DNA of 64,000 nt from Opitutus sp. ER46 (GTDB lineage Bacteria; Verrucomicrobiota; Verrucomicrobiia; Opitutales; Opitutaceae): the NCBI RefSeq assembly GCF_003054705.1, contig NZ_QAYX01000022.1:434001-498000 (forward strand), written 5' to 3'. The notes beneath the pieces are model-generated. The model worked only from the letters and a program-made list of their open reading frames with translations. It ran no database searches and was not told where the DNA came from. Shown piece by piece: positions 1-9,009 of the stretch; position 1 is the first letter of the stretch; each line of letters opens with the position of its first letter. The position numbers were made by a program, and so were the translations under genes.

Positions 1-2028
1 CTTGCCGGCCAGGCGCAGCGCCCGGAACACCGCGTGCCAGCAGAAGAACGAGCCCCGCGCCAGCCGCGGATCCTGCGGGAACCGCTCCATCATCCGCGCG
101 CGCTGCTGCTCCCCCGCGGCGCCGCACAGCACCGCCCACGCGTTGCCGTACTGGCTGAGCGTCGTGTGCTCCGACTGGTCGAAGTAGAGTCCCTCGGTCT
201 CGGACCAGAAGCGGCGGTGCAACGCGAGCCGCAGTCGGTCCGCCTCGCGTTTCAGCCGGCGGTGGAGTCCGCGCTCGCCCAGCCAGCGGCACAGGTCGGC
301 CACTTCGTCGAGGGCGACGATGAACTGCGCGCCGATGATGCAGGTCGCGCCGGTGTCCGCCCCCGGCACCACGCCCCGCGGCCAGTCCGCGCACCAGTCG
401 GTGATATTCCAGAACGGCAGCCGCGCCGGCAGCCCATCCGCGTCCCCGTGGCGCCGGAACCAGTCCAGCACCGCCTGCATCCCGGGGAGCAGCGTGCGGA
501 CCGTATCCAGGTCTCCCGCACAATAGGCGTAGTCGCGGACCGCGGTGATCCAGTGCAGCGACCACGAGGGAATCACCTGCGTGAGCCGCGAGGGATAACG
601 ACTCTGGGTCAGCCCCTCCGGCAGCCGTGACCAGTCGAAGTGGTGCAGCGCCTGCCGGGTCAGCGCGTAGTCGCCGCCGGTCAGCATCACCAGCTTGGAG
701 GTGATCATCGTGTCCCCGGCATACTGCATCTGCTCGTAATGCGGACAGTCCTCGAAGGTCTCGTGCGCGCACAGCCGCATCGTGTGCAGCCCCGTGCGCC
801 AGATCGCCTCCAGCCGGGGGTCGGAACACGCGAAGCTCCCCTGGGCCGTCACCGGGTACGCGGTGAATCGATGCCCCAGCTCCCGGAGCTCGAGCGGCTC
901 GGTGCCCGTCGTGATCTCGACGCCCACAAAGCGAAACGCCCGCCAGTGCAGCGGCTCCCACGTCTCCGCGACCCCCGTCGGTTCCCAGCGGTCCGACCAG
1001 CCGGAGATCAGGCCGCGCCGGTCATGCGTCCAGCCGGTCGACTCATCGGCGAAATGCGAGGCGAGATTCGCCAGCGACTGCTGCCGGCCGAAGAGCGTCG
1101 CGCCGGGCGTCGACCACGGCAGCCGCAGCGCCTCCGCATACGTCAGGCGAATCTCCGCCCCTCGGCCGCCGGCCACCGTGAGTCGTGGATACGCGGTCGT
1201 CATGGCGCCGACATCCAGGATGACCTGCCGCTTGCTCTGCGGGGGCACGCGCAGGGCTGCCCCCTCCCCCAGCAGTTCCGCCCAGCCCGCCGGGGCTGCC
1301 GCGCCTCCGGGCGCAAAGACCGCCGCGAACCGCTGCGGCGCGCCTTCCTCCAGCGGCGGAATCATCCGCGGCACCAGCCCGTAGGGGCTCGTCGGATCAC
1401 GCCGTTCCTCCCGCCGCTCCGCCCGGTAAAGCACCGTCGCCTCCGCCCACGCGCGGTCGTCTTCCTGCACCTGCATCCAGGTTGGCGACCATTCCGCCGC
1501 CGTCCGGTGCTCGAAATAGCCGTGGTAGCCTTCGAAGCGCGTGCCGTCGTTGTGAAACCGATACGCCCGATCCGCGCGCACCTTCCAACCCGGCAGCCCG
1601 GTGTCGAGGCGCTCGCCCCCCGGCACTTCGCCCTCGAGCAGGAACCCGCCCGCGTCGGTCATCACCGAACACGGCGCGCCCAAGCCGGTCGGCCGGTGCG
1701 CCACCCGCGACATGTCCAGCACCAGCGCCGCCAGCACGTTCGCCCCGGCCACCAGATGCGGCGCGAGGTCGTACGTCTCGTAAAAGTGATGCTGCACGTC
1801 GCCCTTGGCCGGCCCGCGCCCCACCCGCTCGCCGTTGCAGAAAAACAGATACCGGCTGTCCGCGGTCACATGCACCAGCGCCTGCGCCGGGCGCTCCGCC
1901 ACCTCGAAACGCCGCCGGAAAAGCCGCACCTGATAATGCGAAGGCGACCCCGCCGCTCCGGCCACGGCATGCGTCCCCTCCGCGGACCAAATCCAGGAGG
2001 CACGCTGAACGAACGGAAGGGGTAACAT
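1..2028 (-). CDS. alpha-L-rhamnosidase, GH78-type (3' end beyond window)
   Basis: Hydrolyses terminal alpha-L-rhamnose from plant or bacterial glycans. The reading frame is open from the ATG at 2028 to the left edge, giving the first 676 residues; the C-terminus is outside the window. Residues about 30-120 form a carbohydrate-binding-type beta-sandwich. The GH78 catalytic signature is at residues 427-439 (DCPHYEQMQYAGD): D427, E432 and D439 have the same +5 and +12 spacing as the D/E/D of the family motif DCPQRDERLGWTGD. An alpha/alpha-barrel-like region follows. The family's general base Glu would lie roughly 270 residues after E432, just past the edge. No secretion signal is obvious, so a cytoplasmic location is possible. 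It is divergent from the LacI-type regulator at 2341, which may control it. No Shine-Dalgarno sequence precedes the ATG. Confidence 0.87.
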   Translation of the reverse strand, partial: MLPLPFVQRASWIWSAEGTHAVAGAAGSPSHYQVRLFRRRFEVAERPAQALVHVTADSRYLFFCNGERVGRGPAKGDVQHHFYETYDLAPHLVAGANVLAALVLDMSRVAHRPTGLGAPCSVMTDAGGFLLEGEVPGGERLDTGLPGWKVRADRAYRFHNDGTRFEGYHGYFEHRTAAEWSPTWMQVQEDDRAWAEATVLYRAERREERRDPTSPYGLVPRMIPPLEEGAPQRFAAVFAPGGAAAPAGWAELLGEGAALRVPPQSKRQVILDVGAMTTAYPRLTVAGGRGAEIRLTYAEALRLPWSTPGATLFGRQQSLANLASHFADESTGWTHDRRGLISGWSDRWEPTGVAETWEPLHWRAFRFVGVEITTGTEPLELRELGHRFTAYPVTAQGSFACSDPRLEAIWRTGLHTMRLCAHETFEDCPHYEQMQYAGDTMITSKLVMLTGGDYALTRQALHHFDWSRLPEGLTQSRYPSRLTQVIPSWSLHWITAVRDYAYCAGDLDTVRTLLPGMQAVLDWFRRHGDADGLPARLPFWNITDWCADWPRGVVPGADTGATCIIGAQFIVALDEVADLCRWLGERGLHRRLKREADRLRLALHRRFWSETEGLYFDQSEHTTLSQYGNAWAVLCGAAGEQQRARMMERFPQDPRLARGSFFCWHAVFRALRLAGK

Positions 2029-2340
2029 AGGAGGGAGGGGGCCGTCGGGATGAGAACGGCCGGCACGCAAAATTCAACCCCGATTTCACTATTTTTCATC
2101 GCGCGTCATGCAAATTACATCGCAGCCCGCTTGCGCGCCGCGTGATTTAGCGGCCAATCGCCCAAAGTGCCATCGTTGAGAGCGCGACACGAGAGAAGCA
2201 CTCGTCCACAGGCACGTCATAATCTCAGGTTCAAACGCGGTTGGCAGGCTATTGGCTTGACACAAATTCCAACCGTTTTCATCCGTGGCCCTGCAACTTT
2301 CATCCGGAACCTCTGCAATTTTCATCCGGATCCTTCCCCA
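2029..2340. other. divergent intergenic region, rhamnosidase / LacI regulator
   Basis: This 312-bp stretch separates divergent genes and holds no convincing ORF. A perfect -35-like TTGACA lies at 2257-2262, but no good -10 follows at normal spacing. The right third carries three direct repeats listed separately. It is the likely control region for both neighbours. Confidence 0.5.
2277..2329 (+). repeat. three direct repeats TTTCATCCGG/T, 21-22 bp period
   Basis: Copies of TTTCATCCG(G/T) start at 2277, 2298 and 2320. CTGCAA is repeated between them at 2291 and 2313. The 21- and 22-bp spacing is about two helical turns, so the copies face one side of the helix. They lie within 65 bp of the LacI-family start codon. 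They could be regulator-binding sites or a short tandem duplication. Confidence 0.5.
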
Positions 2341-3387
2341 ATGCTCCTCACCGAACTCGCCCGCAAAGCCCGTGTGTCCCCCGCCACGGTCTCGCGCGCC
2401 ATCAACCAGCCGCATCGGGTCGCCCCCGAAAGCCTCGCCCGGATTCGCGCGGTGATGAAGGAGCACAACTACGTCCCCGCTCCGGTGAACCGCCGCCCGG
2501 GACCCAAGTCCCGCAAGCCTGAGCAGCGCCGCATCGGCGTGTGGTTCGTCGGCGGCCGCGCGACAAATCCCAACCTCAGCTGGTTCGAACACCAGTTGAT
2601 GCAGATCCAATCACAGGAGGAGAGCGATCGCACCGACGTCCGCCTGCTGTTCTCCAACACCGCGAACGAACTTCCGCGCAATCTCGGGCAGGAACGCGTC
2701 GAAGGCCTGATCATCCAGGGCATGGAGCCCGCGCCGGAGTGCCTCGCGAAACTGCGCGAGACCCCGCACGTCTGGTTCATGACCCGGCGGTCGGCGTCCT
2801 ACCCCGGCGACTACGTCGAGCCGAACAACGAGGAGAACGGCGAACTCGCGGCAGAATATCTTCATCAACGCGGGCACAAGAGCGTCGCCGTCGTTGCCGT
2901 CGATCCGGAGTACAGCGCCATCGTCACCCGCAACCAGGCCTTCACCCGCCGGGCCACGGAGCTGGGCCTGACCGTCCATCCCGTGCTGGGCCGGTCCAAC
3001 CCGGGCGTCAGCTACCTCGAGATCGCGCCGCTGCACAGCGAGAGCAACCAGCTCGCCCGGCGCCTCCTCGAGCGCACCCCGCGCGCCACGGGCATCTACC
3101 TGCCCGCCGATCACTTTTGCGGTTCGTTCTTCCGCGCCCTCCGCGAGGCGGGCCAGCAGCCGGGCCGCGATTACGACGCCATCCTCGGCAACTACAACGA
3201 GGTCATCTACCACAACCTCGACCATTCCCCGGCCGCCATCGACATCAACCTCACGACCCTCGTCCGCCGGGTGATCGATCAGGTGCTGTGGCGGATCCAG
3301 AATCCGGGCGCCCCCGGCCGCGTGGGCATCAAGGTGTCCCCACGGCTTGTCCTGCCCGGCACCGTCCCCCCCGCCCATCCATTCTGA
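2341..3387 (+). CDS. LacI family transcriptional regulator
   Basis: DNA-binding sugar-responsive regulator of 348 residues. The N-terminal LacI helix-turn-helix is clear at about residues 3-45 (LTELARKARVSPATVSRAI), followed by a periplasmic-binding-protein-like sensor domain (WFVGGRATNPNLSWFEH... to the C-terminus). The start at 2341 is chosen because it puts the HTH at the extreme N-terminus as in the family; an upstream in-frame ATG at 2167 would add 58 residues without family character. The next gene, the TonB receptor, begins 66 bp downstream on the same strand, so it may be co-transcribed with and controlled by this regulator, together with the divergent rhamnosidase. Confidence 0.87.
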   Translation: MLLTELARKARVSPATVSRAINQPHRVAPESLARIRAVMKEHNYVPAPVNRRPGPKSRKPEQRRIGVWFVGGRATNPNLSWFEHQLMQIQSQEESDRTDVRLLFSNTANELPRNLGQERVEGLIIQGMEPAPECLAKLRETPHVWFMTRRSASYPGDYVEPNNEENGELAAEYLHQRGHKSVAVVAVDPEYSAIVTRNQAFTRRATELGLTVHPVLGRSNPGVSYLEIAPLHSESNQLARRLLERTPRATGIYLPADHFCGSFFRALREAGQQPGRDYDAILGNYNEVIYHNLDHSPAAIDINLTTLVRRVIDQVLWRIQNPGAPGRVGIKVSPRLVLPGTVPPAHPF

Positions 3388-3453
3388 GCTTTCTTTCACG
3401 CCGGCCGACGCCCCCACGGCACCGACCGGCAAAACAAAACCAAGCGACACCCC

Positions 3454-6400
3454 ATGAACACCACTGAGCGTCCAGCCACTGGCCTCTTCAGGAATATCCT
3501 GACGGCCGGTATCGTGGCTTGCATGACGGTCGGCACGGTCTCGGCGCAATCCGCCGAGCCTGACGTCCGCCAGCTTCAGCAGGAGAACGCCGCGCTGCGT
3601 AAGCAGCTCGCGGAATTGAACGCGCGCCTCGGCGCCCTCGCCCAACCCGCCCCCGCCTCCACCCCCGCTGCCGCCAGCACCGGCCCGGCCCCGCGGACGG
3701 TCACCACCGTCTCGGCCCCGGAGACGGCCGCCACCACCAAGCTGGACGACGACACGATCATGCTGTCGCCCTTCGAGGTGAAGAGTGAGAAGGACCGCGG
3801 TTACCTGAAGACCAATGCCGTCACCGCGACGCGCATCGGCGCCGAAATCCAGAACATCCCGATGAACATTTCGGTGATGAGCTCGGACTTCATCCAGGAC
3901 ACCGGCCTCCAGACGATCACCGACATCCTCCGCTACACGGCGTCGGGTTCCGGTGACTCGCGCTTCGCCATGCGCGTGCCGACCAATTCGGCCACGCCTC
4001 AGGGCACGTTCACGATGCGCGGCTTCACGGTGAATTCGCTCCTGCGTAACGGCGTCAACCGCTACGTCTCTCATAATTTCGACAACGTGGAGCGCGTCGA
4101 AATCGTCAAGGGTCCCGCCGCCGTCTTCTTCGGCCAGGGTTACCCCGGCGGCGTCATCAACTACATCACCAAGAAGCCTGACTTCGCCAAGACGTTCGGC
4201 TCTATCAGCTATCAGATCGATGACAACGGCGGCGACAAGGCCACCCTCGACCAGAATCTCGCCCTCAATCGCCGCGCGGCCATGCGCGTCGTCGGCGCCT
4301 GGACCGACTTCACCGGCGACCGCCGGCACGAGTTCCGCCGCGGCTTCAATGTCACGCCCAGCGTCACGCTCGTGCCGTTCGACAGTGGCAAGCTGAAGGT
4401 CAACCTCGAGTTCGAGTACCTGCAGGAAAAGTTCAACGAGAACGACGGCGCGTGGACTTGGCCGCAGGGCTGGTTCGACGCCTATCAGAATCCCAGCGCG
4501 GCACTCATCGCTGCTGCTGGAGTCGCCGACGCGGCCGCGTACAAGACCCGTATCTTCAATAACGTCACGAACTACATCAACGACCTCCGCAAGTCGACGA
4601 ACGACTATACGATGGCGATCTATACCAAGGACGTCATCAAGCCCTACGGCTATTGGACCAATCTCAGTGGCAAACGCATCGAAGACCAGGCGTTCAACTA
4701 CACGAACTCCGGCGCCTTCACCAGCAACGAGGTCAAGACGTTCACTGCGACGGTCGACCTGGCGCCGGTTTCCTGGATGGACGCCCGGTACGTCCTCACC
4801 AACGACAACAGCCGGTTTGACAACGTCAGCGGCACGCTCGCACCCAATGCCGACGGCATCACGTTCAACTGGAATCCCGCTTCCAGCGCGTCCGCCGGCT
4901 ACTATCGCCGCCAGACGGACCATCAGCTCGATCTGATCTTCAAGAAGGACATCTGGGGCACCAAGCAGAAGCTCCTCATCGGCGGCCAGCACAACCGCAC
5001 CTTCCAGCAGTACATGGCCTCCGCCGGCGTGGTTTACTACGCCGTCCCCGGTTACAACTATCCTTCCGCCCCCGTTAACAACGTGCCCAATCCGACCGGC
5101 ACGAACGGCATGGTGCTCATCAACCAGGTGCTCCGTGACCGCACCGGCACGGTTCTCACCGCGACCGAAGTTTACTCGAAGTGGGATCCGGCCATCCACC
5201 CCACGCCCCCGCTGAGCAAGCTGCACCCGATCAACCGCAACCTGCTCGACGGCTACAAACCCGAAAACGAGTCCTTCTACGTCAATTGGCAGGGGCAGTT
5301 CTTCAAGGACCGGCTCACCACCATTGCCGGCTATCGCAAGGAATCCAGCACCGGCTACGGCCAGTTCCTCACCGCCAATGAGCCGTGGTTCATCACGCCG
5401 CCGGATGCGTATCTGCACCAGGACGTCTATCCGACGAACGTGTACAACTACTCCGCCAGCTATGCGGGCGATCCGGAGAACTTCCGCACCCGCAAGGGCG
5501 ACTCCTGGATGGGCGGCGCCTCGTTCCAGATTCGCCCAGGTCTGTCCGTTTACGCCAGCGTCTCGAAGACGTTCAAGATCAACTCCGGCCTGGCCGGCGG
5601 CTTCGATGAACTCACCCTCGACCAACTGCTGACGGACGCGCTCACCAAAAATGGCGGCTCGTTTAACTACCGTGGCACCACGGTGACCAGCGTCGCCTCC
5701 GGCCGCGAGGCCCTGGCCAAGAACGGCGCCTTCGACGCCATTCCCAATGAGTCCGGCATGAATTACGAAATCGGCGTCAAGACCTCGCTGTGGGACGAGA
5801 AACTCGTGTCCACCTTCTCGCTCTTCCGCGGCATCCGGAAGAACCAGAAGCTCGACGACAGCCAGAAGATCTCCTCGGACCCGCTAAACTACTCGACCAC
5901 GATGTTCGACTCGACGTCGGCCTTCTACGGTTCCACGAAGCGCAACTTCCGCTGGCGTACGGTCGGTCTGAAGAACCAGATTGAAGGCGCCGAGTTCGAC
6001 ATGATCTGGTCTCCGAACCGCAACTACCAGGCCGTCATCAACGGCGCTTGGCTGTGGTACGCCCAAACCGTGGATTATCCGGTCTATCCGCAGCCGGGCA
6101 CCGAGAAGTTCAATGCCGCCACCGCGACCAACCAGGCACTGTATCGGATGTACTATGACAACCGCATCGAGAACGTCCCGGAGTTCCGGCTCAATGTGTT
6201 CAACAAGTACACCTTCACCGACACGGTTGTGCGCGGCCTCGCCCTCGCCCTCGGCGCGCGCTACTCGTCGGAGACGGTCTATTCCCGCACGTTCGACTGG
6301 AATCCGGACCGCGGCGGCTTCATGGCCGGCGACTTCCTGGTGTTCGACGCCAGCGTCTCCTATCCCTGGAAGGCCCTCGGCTACAACCTGACCACGTCCC

Positions 6401-6498
6401 TCAATATCCAGAACCTGACCGACAAGGTTTACTACGAGGGCACGTACGTCCCGGCCAACCCGCGGACCTGGCAGCTGCGCACCACGCTCCACTTCTGA
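3454..6498 (+). CDS. TonB-dependent receptor (outer-membrane glycan/ligand transporter)
   Basis: Outer-membrane beta-barrel importer of 1014 residues energised by TonB. A signal peptide covers about residues 1-31 (ILTAGIVACMTVGTVSAQ). The mature N-terminus has a leucine-rich heptad segment at about residues 38-62 (QLQQENAALRKQLAELNARL), then an Ala/Pro/Thr-rich linker. A TonB-box-like LSPFEV lies near residues 104-109, followed by the plug domain (IQNIPMNISVMSSDFIQDTG, IVKGPAAVFFGQGYPGGVINYITKKP) and the barrel, which ends in the aromatic LRTTLHF typical of outer-membrane proteins. It follows a LacI regulator and precedes a strong terminator, so it may be the uptake component of one of the flanking glycan loci. 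The ligand cannot be told from sequence. Confidence 0.93.
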   Translation: MNTTERPATGLFRNILTAGIVACMTVGTVSAQSAEPDVRQLQQENAALRKQLAELNARLGALAQPAPASTPAAASTGPAPRTVTTVSAPETAATTKLDDDTIMLSPFEVKSEKDRGYLKTNAVTATRIGAEIQNIPMNISVMSSDFIQDTGLQTITDILRYTASGSGDSRFAMRVPTNSATPQGTFTMRGFTVNSLLRNGVNRYVSHNFDNVERVEIVKGPAAVFFGQGYPGGVINYITKKPDFAKTFGSISYQIDDNGGDKATLDQNLALNRRAAMRVVGAWTDFTGDRRHEFRRGFNVTPSVTLVPFDSGKLKVNLEFEYLQEKFNENDGAWTWPQGWFDAYQNPSAALIAAAGVADAAAYKTRIFNNVTNYINDLRKSTNDYTMAIYTKDVIKPYGYWTNLSGKRIEDQAFNYTNSGAFTSNEVKTFTATVDLAPVSWMDARYVLTNDNSRFDNVSGTLAPNADGITFNWNPASSASAGYYRRQTDHQLDLIFKKDIWGTKQKLLIGGQHNRTFQQYMASAGVVYYAVPGYNYPSAPVNNVPNPTGTNGMVLINQVLRDRTGTVLTATEVYSKWDPAIHPTPPLSKLHPINRNLLDGYKPENESFYVNWQGQFFKDRLTTIAGYRKESSTGYGQFLTANEPWFITPPDAYLHQDVYPTNVYNYSASYAGDPENFRTRKGDSWMGGASFQIRPGLSVYASVSKTFKINSGLAGGFDELTLDQLLTDALTKNGGSFNYRGTTVTSVASGREALAKNGAFDAIPNESGMNYEIGVKTSLWDEKLVSTFSLFRGIRKNQKLDDSQKISSDPLNYSTTMFDSTSAFYGSTKRNFRWRTVGLKNQIEGAEFDMIWSPNRNYQAVINGAWLWYAQTVDYPVYPQPGTEKFNAATATNQALYRMYYDNRIENVPEFRLNVFNKYTFTDTVVRGLALALGARYSSETVYSRTFDWNPDRGGFMAGDFLVFDASVSYPWKALGYNLTTSLNIQNLTDKVYYEGTYVPANPRTWQLRTTLHF

Positions 6499-6530
6499 GC
6501 GTAGCGTCAGCTTTGTAAGCTAGCCTTCGA

Positions 6531-6562
6531 AAAGGCGGAGGCCACCAACGGCCTCCGCCTTT
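6531..6562 (+). terminator. rho-independent terminator after TonB receptor
   Basis: A perfect 13-bp stem (6531-6543 pairing with 6550-6562, AAAGGCGGAGGCC) with a 6-nt loop runs into a T-rich stretch (TTTTCTTTG). It begins 33 bp after the receptor stop codon and ends the LacI-receptor transcript before the next cluster. Confidence 0.85.
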
Positions 6563-6587
6563 TCTTTGCCCCTTTCGTCCTCCTCCC

Positions 6588-7127
6588 ATGTCTCTCCGTC
6601 GTCTTCTCTCGCTCCTTCCGCTCCTCGGCGCCCTGCTCCTCCCGAGCCTTCACGCCGCCGACAGCTCCCCCCTTTCCGGTCAGTGGCGCTATGACGCCAC
6701 CCGCAGCACCGAGCTCAGCCCGTGGAAATCGTTCGACCTCACCCTCGCCATCGACGGCGACAAGGTCACCATCCACCGCCGCCTCGGTTGGGCCCGCCGC
6801 GACTACGAAGACACCACTGAGTTTCGTCTGAACCAGCCGCCGATCGTCGTCCCCGCCCCGTGGTGGCCCGACAACCGCCACCTCGGCGCCTACGCCACCG
6901 GCGACAAAACCAAGCGCGTCAGCGGCGTCCTCCTCGAAAAGGGCCGTATCCTGCGCCTCAACACCGACCAGGTCCTCGGCACCCAGCAGGGCCCGCGCGA
7001 GGTCAATGTCCTCACCGACTTCAAGGTCTCCGTCAGCGGCACCCAGCTCACCGTGATCGAGCTCCGCAGCACGCGCAGCCGCCCGATCGTGTACGTCTTC
7101 AACCGCGTTCCCGCCGCCACCAAATGA
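6588..7127 (+). CDS. small secreted beta-rich protein, GxGYxYP-associated (copy 1)
   Basis: Function unknown, 179 residues. A signal peptide is clear (LLSLLPLLGALLLPSLHA, cleavage near residue 24). The mature part has alternating hydrophobic strands: GQWRYDATRS, FDLTLAIDGDKVTIHRR, LTVIELRSTRSRPIVYVFNR. This resembles a small beta-barrel or lipocalin-like fold, which is inference. It is paralogous to the 174-residue protein at 12077: both share the G(Q/R)WR(Y/L)D start, a W-x-(S/K)-x-DL segment and an (I/L)EL(R/H)STR-R-(I/L)VY-F-R-V C-terminus. Its stop overlaps the next start (ATGA at 7124-7127), indicating translational coupling to the GxGYxYP protein. A binding or accessory role for that partner is plausible. 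Confidence 0.75.
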   Translation: MSLRRLLSLLPLLGALLLPSLHAADSSPLSGQWRYDATRSTELSPWKSFDLTLAIDGDKVTIHRRLGWARRDYEDTTEFRLNQPPIVVPAPWWPDNRHLGAYATGDKTKRVSGVLLEKGRILRLNTDQVLGTQQGPREVNVLTDFKVSVSGTQLTVIELRSTRSRPIVYVFNRVPAATK

Positions 7128-8779
7128 AGCGCCTCCTTTCCCTCCTCGCCCTCTGCCTGCTCGCCGCCCCGCTGCGCGCGCAGCATCTCGCCCCGCGCCA
7201 GCTCGAGCGGGCCCCCGCGTCCGCCACGCTCATTCCCCTCTCGGAAAACTGGCGGCTCGACGGCGATGTCCCCGTCCACGCCCTCCTCATCTCCCTCCAG
7301 GGCCTCGCCAACCGCGGCGACGCCCGTCTCTACCTCGAATACCCGAAGAACTGGCAATGGGAGATCGTTCACCCGCTCATTGGTTTCCTCGCCAAACGCC
7401 ACGGCGTGAAATGGGACCGCCTCGCCGTCGATGACGCCGACACCGCTCTCTCCCGTTTTGCCCGCTACGCCAAGGGCTGCGTCGTCTGGGACAAACAGGT
7501 CCGCTCCTCTCTCATCGTCGCCTTCACCATCGCCGGCGTCGAAGACCTCGTCGTCGTCAACGAGGACCTCCTCCCGCTCGCGCAAAAGCACGGGCTCAAA
7601 CCCGTCGTCGACCTGCGCGGCAAGTTCACCGGCCAGCCCGATCACCAAATCTACCAGTGGGCCTACGACCAGTACTTCGCCCGCTGCTCCCGCCACTACT
7701 ACGTGGTCATGGGCGGCGAGTCCGGCGCCCAGATGCAGCCAGGCATCGCCGACTTCGGCATCCAGCAGCGCGCCTTCTTCTCCGACCTCTCCGCCAACCC
7801 CAAGCACGTCGAAGAGATCGCCCTCCTGAAGAAGATCCTGTCGCAGCAGAAACCCGCCAGCGTCGTGCTCGGCTGGCACTCCTACGCCAAGGACACCGAG
7901 GGCCAGCACACCACGCTCGTCGGCAACTACGGCCTGATCATGGAGGGCCTGCACAACCTCCCCAACGTCTCCTTCACCTCCCAGATCCCGCTCACGCCGG
8001 ACTTCAAGTTCACCAACAACCACCACGTGAAACCCGACGAGAAACTCGTCGCAGAGAACAAGGTGTACGTCTGCGCCGTCTCCACCGACTCCATCGGCAT
8101 CGGCACTTGGACGAAGCCCGGCCGCGGCAAGGTGCCCTACACTTGGCAGGTGATGATGAACTGGACGTGGATGAACCCGCCCGCGCTCCAGTTCTTCTAC
8201 GAGGACAAGTCCCCCAACGACTACTTCATCGGCGGCCTCTCCGGCCCGGGCTACATGTACCCCAAGGCCATCCCGGCCGACAAATTCCCCGCACTCATGC
8301 AGTTCGGCGCGAAGCTCATGCAGCAGCTTGATCTGCGCGTTCTCGAAATCATGGACTACTCCGAGGGCAACCGGCACATCGGCAACACCGACCTGCCCAA
8401 GGAAGTCGTCGATCGCTATTACGAGCAGTACCCCAACGCCATCGGCTTCATCAACGGCTACGGCACCGCCCGCACCTTCGACCTGCGCCACGGCGTCCCG
8501 TTCATCAGCTACGACTACTACCTCGCCGTCGACCGCTCCATCGAGGAGGCCACCGCCGACATCGAGGAACTCATCCAGCTCAACGACCAGCGCCCGTACT
8601 TCCTCCTGATGCACGTGCGCGAATCGAACACCATCGAGAAGGTCGCCAACATCTTCAGCCGCCTCAGCGAGCGCGTCGAAGTCGTGCCCATGGACGTATT
8701 TCTCAAACTCGCCGCCAGCCGGAAGACCTACGAGACCAACTTCCAGAAGCCCAACGACCCGATCTCCCGGAATCCATAG
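7124..8779 (+). CDS. GxGYxYP-family putative glycoside hydrolase (copy 1)
   Basis: Secreted protein of 551 residues with a signal peptide (LLSLLALCLLAAPLRAQ). The defining GxGYxYP motif is at residues 374-380 (GPGYMYP), inside the conserved block NDYFIGGLSGPGYMYP. N-terminal blocks such as LLISLQGLANRGDARLYLEY fit the N-terminal domain of the same family. The family is annotated as a putative glycoside hydrolase, but I know of no established substrate. The start at 7124 overlaps the upstream small protein by 4 nt and gives a normal signal peptide. A paralogue lies at 12606 with the same domain order. Expected location is the periplasm or outside the cell. Confidence 0.87.
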   Translation: MKRLLSLLALCLLAAPLRAQHLAPRQLERAPASATLIPLSENWRLDGDVPVHALLISLQGLANRGDARLYLEYPKNWQWEIVHPLIGFLAKRHGVKWDRLAVDDADTALSRFARYAKGCVVWDKQVRSSLIVAFTIAGVEDLVVVNEDLLPLAQKHGLKPVVDLRGKFTGQPDHQIYQWAYDQYFARCSRHYYVVMGGESGAQMQPGIADFGIQQRAFFSDLSANPKHVEEIALLKKILSQQKPASVVLGWHSYAKDTEGQHTTLVGNYGLIMEGLHNLPNVSFTSQIPLTPDFKFTNNHHVKPDEKLVAENKVYVCAVSTDSIGIGTWTKPGRGKVPYTWQVMMNWTWMNPPALQFFYEDKSPNDYFIGGLSGPGYMYPKAIPADKFPALMQFGAKLMQQLDLRVLEIMDYSEGNRHIGNTDLPKEVVDRYYEQYPNAIGFINGYGTARTFDLRHGVPFISYDYYLAVDRSIEEATADIEELIQLNDQRPYFLLMHVRESNTIEKVANIFSRLSERVEVVPMDVFLKLAASRKTYETNFQKPNDPISRNP

Positions 8780-9009
8780 CCCCCGACCTGACGCTCACCC
8801 GCCCGCGGCGCCGTTAGGCCTCGCCGTCGCATCGAGCGCCGCCCCGGCCGGTTCAGTTCCGTCTCACTCTCACTTTCACCCTCACTCTCACTCTGTCCGT
8901 GTGTGTGCTCCTGCCGGTCGCGCAGATCGCGGCCGGCAGGACGATGCGGGCTTCCCCAAGTTCGCCCCGCACAACCCAACCGCTTCCGAATCCGTCTTCC
9001 GGTCCGCTC
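8780..9009. other. intergenic region with CACTCTCAC tract
   Basis: The only recognisable element in this 230-bp gap is a run of CACTCTCAC/CACTTTCAC/CACCCTCAC units at about 8864-8897. The same units recur at about 21346, 24859, 33768 and 42442. No terminator or promoter is obvious, so the cluster may be transcribed across the gap. Confidence 0.45.

Noticed and set aside
640-2025. Long plus-strand open frame of about 460 residues
   Set aside because: It is the antisense shadow of the rhamnosidase gene; its translation is Arg/His/Pro-rich with no family motif, while the minus strand has an intact GH78 active site.
2611-5625. Minus-strand open frame of about 1000 residues opposite LacI and the TonB receptor
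   Set aside because: The Val/Gly/Asp/Glu-rich composition is that of antisense reading through GC-rich codons, and it spans two well-supported genes on the other strand.
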